In this document: in pieces, positions 58,280 through 64,000 of the stretch
How the letters are laid out: every line of letters begins with the position of its first letter
How positions within the stretch are numbered: position 1 is the stretch's first letter
Assembly: GCF_025985425.1 (NCBI RefSeq)
Contig: NZ_CP094972.1
Location: 3,089,540-3,153,539 of the forward strand
Direction: 5' to 3'
DNA: 64,000 nucleotides
DNA from: Entomomonas sp. E2T0
GTDB taxonomy: Bacteria > Pseudomonadota > Gammaproteobacteria > Pseudomonadales > Pseudomonadaceae
Program-made: the position numbers and the translations under genes
The notes under the pieces: model-generated
The model's database searches: none
Told to the model about the DNA's origin: nothing
What the model saw: only the letters and a program-made list of their open reading frames with translations

Positions 58280-58765
58280 TTATTGATAACGTTTACCATG
58301 ATAACGTAACCAGCCATCTGTGTGTCTACTACTAGGGTCTTTATGTGTCCAATGAATAACACCTCCTTTATTATTCCACACATATTCACCATAAAACTCT
58401 ACTATATCTCCTACTTCAGGATTAGGAATACGTGGCGCTAAATCTATATTATGAGCAATTAATACTGTCTGATTATCATTCACTCTTAATAATAAGCGTT
58501 GGTGGCGACTACCCTCTAAGTCATCTTTTAATATTTTAACAATAGTCCCTTGCCCCTTAACTTGTAACTTACCAACCCGATCATTATAAGCAGCTAATAA
58601 CTGAGGATTATTAGTAGCTGGATTATGATCTATTTGATGTTGATTAGCAGTTTGACTAGTTGATGGTTCTACAGTTGGAGTGGGCTGTTCAACATATAAT
58701 TGCCATGCAAAAATAACGGCAAAAGTAATAACTAATGGCAATACCGTAAAAAAATTCTTTTTCAT
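58280..58765 (-). CDS. DUF3465 family protein
   Basis: A 161-residue protein with an N-terminal helix (FFTVLPLVITFAVIFAWQLYV) that anchors or exports it. A Thr/Pro/Gln-rich linker follows, and then the DUF3465 domain, an OB-like fold seen in GQGTIVKILKDDLEGSRHQR, LAPRIPNPEVGDIVEFYGEY and NKGGVIHWTHKDPSSRHTDGWLRYHGKRYQ. The HWTHKDP segment is the most conserved. No function is known; nucleic-acid binding is only suggested by the fold. Confidence 0.85.
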   Translation of the reverse strand: MKKNFFTVLPLVITFAVIFAWQLYVEQPTPTVEPSTSQTANQHQIDHNPATNNPQLLAAYNDRVGKLQVKGQGTIVKILKDDLEGSRHQRLLLRVNDNQTVLIAHNIDLAPRIPNPEVGDIVEFYGEYVWNNKGGVIHWTHKDPSSRHTDGWLRYHGKRYQ

Positions 58766-58796
58766 TAATAATGTTACTCATATATTTTTCAAGAAA

Positions 58797-58817
58797 AAGC
58801 CCCTATAGTAGGGGCTT
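58797..58817 (-). terminator. Terminator after the UbiI-type gene
   Basis: AAGCCCCTA (58797-58805) pairs perfectly with TAGGGGCTT (58809-58817) around a 3-base loop. The minus strand runs into TTTTTC. It separates the hydroxylase gene from the DUF3465 gene. Confidence 0.88.
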
Positions 58818-58836
58818 ACATATTATAAATAATCAG

Positions 58837-60060
58837 TTAAGCCATTGCCATTTTAGGTAAAGAACCCTCAATACCCAATGCTCTACGAATAAATAATGCT
58901 TTTGCTTCTGGTAATTGATTAACTACTTTTAATCCTGTATTACGAAGCCAACGTAAAGGTAATGGATCCGCTTGGAATAAACGTTCAAAGGTTTCCATCG
59001 CTGCCATCATACCTAAATTATGAGGCATTCTATTACGCTCAAAACGACCCAACACTTTTACACTACTAATATCTTCATTTTGTGCTACAGCTTCAAGCAA
59101 CGTTTCAGCTAACGCTGCCGCATCCATAAAGCCTAAGTTAACACCCTGCCCTGCTAATGGATGTATTACATGAGCCGCATCGCCAATAACAGCTAAACCT
59201 TGTTGAATATAGCGTTTAGCATGACGTTGGCGAAGTGGTATACACATTCTAGGATCTGCATGTTCTACTTTCCCTAATTTATACTCAAAGGTTTCAGAGA
59301 GTTTTTTACAAAATGCCTCATCATCCAAAGCCATTATTTGTTCAGCAGTGGTAGGTGGTAAAGACCAAACAATTGAACACCAATGTTCATCACCCTCTAA
59401 TGATAAAGGTAAGAAAGCTAACGGGCCTTCATCTGTAAAACGTTGCCATGCTGTTTGTTGATGAGTTTTTTCACAACGCACACTGGTAACAACTGCTTGA
59501 TGAAAATAATCCCACTCACGTGTTTTTACATCGGCTAACTGTCTTACTTTAGAGCGTGCACCATCTGCGCCCACAACTAGTTTAGCTTGAATCTGTAGGT
59601 AATCTTTTAAAACAATACTCCAACCTTCTGCTGTACGCTCTAAACTTTCCAACTCAACTTCAGGTAATAATGTAATGGTTTCATTTGCTTCTTCTAATTT
59701 TTCTAATAGAGCATCTTGAATTGCCCTATTTTCAATAATATGGCCTAATATTGGCTGATGTACAGAAGCTGCATCAAACTCTATATGACCAGTGCCTGAA
59801 CCATCCCATACATACATTTGGCTATAAGGAGATAAGCGTCTTGCAAGCACACCGTTCCAAGCATTCACATGTTGCAATACTCGTTGACTAGCAATGGAAA
59901 TCGCACTTACCCTCGGTTCAAAAGGTGTTTCAACGGTAAACTCTTTATAAGTAGTTGTATTACTCTCTAACACAACAATACTTAATCCAGAATCTTTTAA
60001 TGCTAAAGCCAGCGTACTGCCAACCATACCTGCACCGACAATAACGATATCTGCTTGCAT
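58837..60060 (-). CDS. ubiI: FAD-dependent 2-octaprenylphenol hydroxylase, UbiI/VisC type
   Basis: Aromatic-ring hydroxylase of ubiquinone synthesis. From the ATG at 60060 (AGGA six bases before it) it is 407 residues. FAD sites: the GXGXXG-type IVIVGAGMVGSTLALAL, the DG motif VVGADGARSKVRQL and the GD motif LAVIGDAAHVIHPLAGQGVNLGFMDAA. The sequence is nearest to the Pseudomonas protein next to ubiH that hydroxylates C5, but assignment between UbiI and UbiF/H relatives is from motifs alone. ubiH is not adjacent here. It ends in a strong terminator. Confidence 0.86.
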   Translation of the reverse strand: MQADIVIVGAGMVGSTLALALKDSGLSIVVLESNTTTYKEFTVETPFEPRVSAISIASQRVLQHVNAWNGVLARRLSPYSQMYVWDGSGTGHIEFDAASVHQPILGHIIENRAIQDALLEKLEEANETITLLPEVELESLERTAEGWSIVLKDYLQIQAKLVVGADGARSKVRQLADVKTREWDYFHQAVVTSVRCEKTHQQTAWQRFTDEGPLAFLPLSLEGDEHWCSIVWSLPPTTAEQIMALDDEAFCKKLSETFEYKLGKVEHADPRMCIPLRQRHAKRYIQQGLAVIGDAAHVIHPLAGQGVNLGFMDAAALAETLLEAVAQNEDISSVKVLGRFERNRMPHNLGMMAAMETFERLFQADPLPLRWLRNTGLKVVNQLPEAKALFIRRALGIEGSLPKMAMA

Positions 60061-60246
60061 TATCATTCCTCTAACCTAAAAAAATTGCCAATATCATACT
60101 ATAATTTCAAATAATGATGATGAGAATAATACAATAAGCTGTTTACAATCAAAAAATATTAACCCATTTTTATAACAACAAATCGGTGACTAAAACCTAT
60201 TAAAGGCTATCCTACAGTGTTCAATCTTTATGTTATAATGACTGAC

Positions 60247-60293
60247 AGAAAGGACGACCTTTCTCTTTTCGCAATAACTTCAGGACGACCTGA
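60247..60293 (+). ncRNA. Guanidine-II riboswitch (mini-ykkC)
   Basis: Two short hairpins with ACGA loops: AGAAAGG (60247-60253), ACGA, CCTTTCT (60258-60264); and TCAGG (60280-60284), ACGA, CCTGA (60289-60293). A 15-base linker joins them. The paired ACGR loops are the defining feature of the guanidine-II class, in which guanidinium joins the loops. The second hairpin lies 25 bases before the SMR exporter start, so ligand binding would expose its ribosome site (GAGAG near 60305). The match to the class is direct. Confidence 0.93.
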
Positions 60294-60318
60294 CCCTATC
60301 TAATAGAGAGTATTATAT

Positions 60319-60642
60319 ATGGCATGGTTTGCTTTATTAGCCGCTGGCCTACTTGAAGTTGTTTGGTCATATTTCATGAAAGTCTCTGATGGCTTTAGAA
60401 ACCTTACCCCTTCCATTATTACTATTGTTGCTATGATTGCTAGCTTTGTATTATTAGCTTATGCAATGCGTAGTTTGCCATTAGGTACAGCCTATGTAAT
60501 ATGGACAGGTATTGGTGCAGTAGGTGCATTTATAGTAGGTATTATGTTCTTAAATGAACAAATAAGTGCTTTACGTATCTTAGCAGCAATACTTATTATC
60601 TCAGGTATGGTATTAATGAAAATAACTGCCCATACTTCTTAA
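60319..60642 (+). CDS. sugE: SMR family guanidinium exporter (SugE/Gdx)
   Basis: A 107-residue four-helix small multidrug resistance protein that works as an antiparallel dimer and exchanges guanidinium for protons. The first helix MAWFALLAAGLLEVVWSYFMKVSDGF holds the essential Glu13 and matches the Gdx subgroup rather than EmrE. AYVIWTGIGAVGAFIVGIMFLNEQIS is the family loop. The guanidine-II riboswitch directly upstream supports guanidinium export as its job. Confidence 0.92.
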   Translation: MAWFALLAAGLLEVVWSYFMKVSDGFRNLTPSIITIVAMIASFVLLAYAMRSLPLGTAYVIWTGIGAVGAFIVGIMFLNEQISALRILAAILIISGMVLMKITAHTS

Positions 60643-60654
60643 AGTATACATAAC

Positions 60655-60672
60655 AGGGGCTAAACAGCCCCT
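60655..60672. terminator. Hairpin between sugE and lldR
   Basis: AGGGGCT (60655-60661) pairs with AGCCCCT (60666-60672) around a 4-base loop between converging genes. T runs are limited on both sides. Confidence 0.6.
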
Positions 60673-60673
60673 A

Positions 60674-61450
60674 TTATTGCTTCTGGCTAAGCCGTTCCCT
60701 TCTTGCTGACTGAGCCATACGCTTTTGCTCTTGTGCCATTTCATCCCAGACTGTACGAACATAATCAATATGTGTACTTGCTGCTAATTTGGCTTGCTCA
60801 GGGTCACCATTTTTTATAGCTTCATACAATGCTCTATGTTGTTCCATTAAACTATCACGTGCTTCTGTACTATAGGCATGTAAGCCAAAAATACTGGTGA
60901 TAATATTTTGTTTTACTAAATCACAGAGCATTCTCATAATTTGCAGTAATACCATATTATGGCTTGTTTCAGCAATTACTAAATGAAAATTAGCATCTGC
61001 TTCTGCTTCCTGCTGTTGTGTGCTATTTTTATCTAAATAACGTTTTTCAATAGACTCAAAAGCCTTTTTTAAACGTTCTAAATCTAAGGCTGTAGCACGT
61101 TGCGCTGCATAATAAGCGCTGGAAGCTTCTAAGGTATGACGAAACTCCAATAAATCTCGTTGTGCATCAGGGTATTCTTCATATAAATTTAAGATAGGGT
61201 CTTTAAATAATTGACCTACACCTTCTGCCACATAGTTACCACCACCTTGCTTACTGGTAATGAGCCCTTTTGCTGCTAACTTTTTTAACGCTTCTCTTAA
61301 AGAAGGTCTAGAAACACCAAATTGCTCAGCCAACTTACGTTCAGCAGGTAAACGTGTACCCGTTGCAAATATACCTTCTAAAATCATTTGTTCTAAACGT
61401 TCAACAATGTCATCAGATATTTTTCTATTTTTTACCAATTGTTGGGCCAT
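60674..61450 (-). CDS. lldR: FadR/GntR family regulator, LldR-like
   Basis: From the ATG at 61450 the product is 258 residues; a TTG further upstream (61474) gives no useful homology. The winged-helix domain has RLPAERKLAEQFGVSRPSLREALKKLAAKGLI, followed by a FadR C-terminal (FCD) domain with FRHTLEASSAYYAAQRAT, DANFHLVIAETSHNMVLLQIM and a late His in EQHRALYEAI. It lies divergent from the lactate permease and close to operator-like palindromes, so control by L-lactate is the natural reading. Confidence 0.88.
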   Translation of the reverse strand: MAQQLVKNRKISDDIVERLEQMILEGIFATGTRLPAERKLAEQFGVSRPSLREALKKLAAKGLITSKQGGGNYVAEGVGQLFKDPILNLYEEYPDAQRDLLEFRHTLEASSAYYAAQRATALDLERLKKAFESIEKRYLDKNSTQQQEAEADANFHLVIAETSHNMVLLQIMRMLCDLVKQNIITSIFGLHAYSTEARDSLMEQHRALYEAIKNGDPEQAKLAASTHIDYVRTVWDEMAQEQKRMAQSARRERLSQKQ

Positions 61451-61537
61451 TAATGTCTCTTTCTTGTCTATCAAGCAACTTATCCGAATAATTCTAACTT
61501 ATTACTTCAAACTCTACAAAAGTCTTACAAAGAATAG

Positions 61538-61553
61538 TTGACTAATTAGTCAA
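61538..61553. promoter_or_regulatory. Palindromic operator candidate O1 in the lldR-lldP spacer
   Basis: TTGACTAATTAGTCAA is a perfect 16-base palindrome, 88 bases from the lldR ATG and 105 before lldP. It may be a second LldR or another regulator site. It does not show the TGGT-N3-ACCA core as clearly as O2. Confidence 0.45.
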
Positions 61554-61583
61554 TAAACCTTTAATCTAATATACATAAATTGA

Positions 61584-61600
61584 AATTGGTCTTACCAATT
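61584..61600. promoter_or_regulatory. LldR operator candidate O2
   Basis: AATTGGTCTTACCAATT is a perfect 7-3-7 inverted repeat. The TTGGT-N3-ACCAA core fits the FadR/LldR consensus of established lactate operators. It lies 58 bases before the lldP start. Confidence 0.68.
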
Positions 61601-61658
61601 GACCAAAATAACAATAGAACTAACTTTATAATAAACACTATAAAGAGGCAAGCCACTC

Positions 61659-63329
61659 ATGCAAATATGGGAACACATCTATAATCCTTTTGGAAATATT
61701 TACCTATCAGCCTTTGTAGCCACAATCCCTGTAATATTTTTCTTTTTAGCCTTAACTGTTTTAAGATTAAAAGGTCATATAGCAGGTGCTATAACACTTA
61801 TCTTATCTATTATTGTTGCTATCGTAGCTTTTGGTATGCCTGCCAAAATGGCTTTACTCTCCGCAGCTCATGGATTTCTATATGGGTTATGGCCAATAGC
61901 ATGGATCATTATTGGAGCCGTATTTTTATACAAGCTCACCGTAAAAAGTGGTCAGTTCGATATTATCCGTGACTCCATTGTCTATATTACTGATGATAAA
62001 CGCCTACAAGTGCTATTAATCGGTTTCTGTTTTGGTGGTTTCCTAGAGGGTGCTGCTGGTTTTGGTGCACCTGTTGCCATTACAGCAGCACTATTAGTTG
62101 GTCTTGGTTTTAACCCTATTTATGCCGCTGGTTTATGTTTAATTGCTAATACTGCCCCTGTTGCTTTTGGTGCTCTTGGTATTCCTATTACTGTTGCTGG
62201 TTCTGTAAGCGGTATTGATGCCCACGAAGTAGGTGCCATGACTAGTCGTCAACTCTGCTTCTTAGCTGCCTTTGTACCCATGTGGATTGTATTTATTATG
62301 GATGGTGTCAAAGGTGTTAAACAAACCTTACCAGCCACATTAGTGACAGGCTTTAGTTTCTCTATTGTGCAATATATTACTGCTCACTATATCAGTTATG
62401 AGCTAGCAGGCATTACTTCGGCATTAGTGAGTATGCTTTGCTTAACTGCCTTATTACAAGTTTGGCAACCAAAAGGTAGTGCAGAACTAGCTATTAATGG
62501 TGATGGTACGGCAAGCATTGCTACTGGTACTAAAGAAAAACAACCCCTACCCTATAGTTTTAAACAAATTCTTTTAGCATGGTCGCCTTTTATTGTGCTA
62601 ACCATTATGGTTAGTGTATGGACTTTAAAAACTATTAAAGATGCTTTAAGTGTATTTAGTGCCCAATTTGTATTTGATGGCATTCAAATTACCAAATCAG
62701 CCCCCATTGCTGTAGCTGATCCTACAGGCTCGGGAATTAACCATATTAAAAACTTATTTGTATTTGATGTGGTGGCGGCTACAGGTACAGCCATCTTAAT
62801 CGCTGCTATTATTTCTATCATCATTTTAAGAATTAACCCCAAATCAGCACTCTGTACATTTTGGGAAACTATTAAAGAATTAAAATGGTCTATATTCTCT
62901 ATCGGCATGGTATTAGGCTTTGCTTATGTGACTAACAACTCAGGTATGTCTGTAACAATGGCACTTGTACTTGCTAGCACTGGTATTGCCTTCCCATTCT
63001 TTTCACCTTTCTTAGGTTGGTTAGGCGTATTCCTAACAGGTTCTGATACTTCTGCTAATGCATTATTTGGTTCTTTACAAGCTAATACTGCTCATCAATT
63101 AGGTTTATCAGACACACTGATGGTAGCCGCTAATAGCAGTGGTGGTGTAACAGGTAAAATGATTTCTCCACAATCTATTGCAGTAGCTTGTGCTGCCACT
63201 AACCAAGTGGGTAAAGAATCTGATTTATTCCGTTTTACCGTGAAGCACAGTATCTTCTTTGCTGTAATTGTAGGACTTATAAATTTATTACAATCTTATG
63301 TATTTCCTTGGATGATTTATACCCATTAA
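61659..63329 (+). CDS. lldP: L-lactate permease
   Basis: Proton-coupled lactate importer of the LctP family in the inner membrane, 556 residues with about 13-14 helices. Motifs: the N-terminal QIWEHIYNPFGNIYLSAFVA, GFLEGAAGFGAPVAITAALL, NTAPVAFGALGIPITVAG and FTGSDTSANALFGSLQ-like (LTGSDTSANALFGSLQ). The GAGG ribosome site precedes the ATG. The lutA/lldE gene follows, so this is a lactate utilisation operon under LldR. Confidence 0.95.
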   Translation: MQIWEHIYNPFGNIYLSAFVATIPVIFFFLALTVLRLKGHIAGAITLILSIIVAIVAFGMPAKMALLSAAHGFLYGLWPIAWIIIGAVFLYKLTVKSGQFDIIRDSIVYITDDKRLQVLLIGFCFGGFLEGAAGFGAPVAITAALLVGLGFNPIYAAGLCLIANTAPVAFGALGIPITVAGSVSGIDAHEVGAMTSRQLCFLAAFVPMWIVFIMDGVKGVKQTLPATLVTGFSFSIVQYITAHYISYELAGITSALVSMLCLTALLQVWQPKGSAELAINGDGTASIATGTKEKQPLPYSFKQILLAWSPFIVLTIMVSVWTLKTIKDALSVFSAQFVFDGIQITKSAPIAVADPTGSGINHIKNLFVFDVVAATGTAILIAAIISIIILRINPKSALCTFWETIKELKWSIFSIGMVLGFAYVTNNSGMSVTMALVLASTGIAFPFFSPFLGWLGVFLTGSDTSANALFGSLQANTAHQLGLSDTLMVAANSSGGVTGKMISPQSIAVACAATNQVGKESDLFRFTVKHSIFFAVIVGLINLLQSYVFPWMIYTH

Positions 63330-63335
63330 TAACCC

Positions 63336-63361
63336 AACAGGACTACCGTGATTGTCCTGTT
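63336..63361 (+). other. Hairpin between lldP and lutA
   Basis: AACAGGAC (63336-63343) pairs perfectly with GTCCTGTT (63354-63361) around a 10-base loop just after lldP. No T run follows, so it may only attenuate or stabilise the upstream message. Confidence 0.45.
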
Positions 63362-63502
63362 AGATTTACATATTTTGAGATAGTTATTTCCATAGCTTTT
63401 TAGACAAGGCGAATGGCTGAAGACATTACAAATAGTCATTCAACAAAGTATAAAAAGCTAGGGGATAGCGATAAAAACTGGTAAAAACCAGAGGATAACC
63501 TG

Positions 63503-64000
63503 ATGAGTAATTTATTTTATGACGCTGCACCTAATGCAACTCGTGTAGCTCCCTCTCTGCCTGAACCCCGTCAATATCCAACAGAAAAACCAACGGATAT
63601 TTATCTATTTGGCACCTGTGTTATTGATATTATGTTTCCCAATGCAGGTTTAGATGCCATTCGTGTTATTGAGCGTGAAGGTATCAAAGTACATTACCCT
63701 CAAGACCAAGGTTGTTGTGGCCAACCGGCCTACTCCTCAGGTTATACCGAAGAAGCAAAAGAAGTAGCTCGCGCGCAAATAAAACTATTTGAACACGATT
63801 GGCCTGTGGTTATCCCCTCTGGCTCATGTGCGGGAATGATGCGCCATCATTACAAAGAATTATTTAAAGATGAGCCTGAAACTCTAGAGAAAGTAAATGC
63901 CTTAAGTGAACGCATTTATGAGTTTGGTGAGTTTTTACTGTATGTCAGTAAAATCCAACTTAAAGATCAAGGGCCACATACCAAAATTGCCTTACATACT
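63503..64000 (+). CDS. lutA: Lactate utilisation Fe-S protein LutA/LldE, N-terminal part
   Basis: An open frame of 166 codons from the ATG at 63503 (GAGGA ribosome site) to the window end, where the gene is cut. LutA-type proteins carry CCG domains that bind iron-sulfur and act with LutB and LutC as an L-lactate dehydrogenase. TDIYLFGTCVIDIMFPNAG is the family opening, and QGCCGQPAYSSGY holds the first CCG motif; SGSCAGMMRHHY supplies further Cys. The second CCG motif lies outside the window. It lies 173 bases after lldP. Confidence 0.9.
   Translation, partial: MSNLFYDAAPNATRVAPSLPEPRQYPTEKPTDIYLFGTCVIDIMFPNAGLDAIRVIEREGIKVHYPQDQGCCGQPAYSSGYTEEAKEVARAQIKLFEHDWPVVIPSGSCAGMMRHHYKELFKDEPETLEKVNALSERIYEFGEFLLYVSKIQLKDQGPHTKIALHT

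Overview
The window is about 64 kb of AT-rich chromosome from a gammaproteobacterium of the Pseudomonas type. The placement rests on gene neighbourhoods and protein form: fabA-fabB, ntrB-ntrC, fimL-nudC, pilT-pilU beside yggS, yggT-metX-metW-rdgB-hemW, dapA-bamC-purC and gabD-gabT all follow the Pseudomonas pattern. Codon use is strongly AT-biased throughout, which fits a low-GC, probably host-associated member of the Pseudomonadaceae (Entomomonas-like). The genus is inference; no rRNA gene is present to settle it. I see no prophage, CRISPR array, tRNA or rRNA gene.

Layout. 1-4.9 kb: end of fabA, fabB, mlaA, and the nitrogen two-component pair ntrB-ntrC with a visible NtrC box and sigma-54 promoter. 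4.9-9.2 kb: an MFS transporter, HU with a lysine tail, an exported protein built of three tandem copies of one domain, a small unknown gene and kptA. 9.2-14.3 kb: dapD, an ArsC/Spx-like reductase, a DEDDh exonuclease, and kup with an adenine/adenosine deaminase. 14.7-21.7 kb: fimL-nudC, a TSUP transporter, an SCP2 protein, sohB, a hydrolase and yigZ. 21.8-25.5 kb: an exported unknown, a MORN-type protein, pilU and pilT. 25.6-32.8 kb: yggS, yggT, metX, metW, rdgB, hemW, a DUF3392 gene, rpmE, argD/astC and a Cys/His-tailed small protein. proC is absent from its usual place after yggS and lies near 46 kb.

32.9-37.6 kb is the most accessory-looking part: two unknown genes, two paralogous double zinc-ribbon proteins that resemble transposase DNA-binding ends without a catalytic domain, and a second MORN-type protein. 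37.8-43 kb holds a retropepsin-like protease / inactive transglutaminase / ATP-grasp ligase operon and an AmpG-like permease. 43.2-50 kb: a DUF481 barrel, mtnN-rdgC, proC, purC, bamC and dapA. 50.3-54 kb: cspD, an APH(6)-like kinase, a DUF1266 protein and a small basic protein.

53.2-64 kb is metabolic: gabD-gabT (GabT carries a histone-like lysine tail), a C4-pathway 5-aminolevulinate synthase that is unexpected in this lineage, a YcxB-like and a DUF3465 protein, a UbiI-type hydroxylase, a guanidine-II riboswitch in front of an SMR guanidinium exporter, and the start of a lactate utilisation locus (lldR, lldP, lutA/lldE, cut by the window end) with two palindromic operator candidates.

The strongest points for a second look are the 5-aminolevulinate synthase, the lysine tails on GabT and HU, the triplicated exported protein, the double zinc-ribbon pair, the two MORN proteins with a common N-terminal module, and the riboswitch and sigma-54 control regions.
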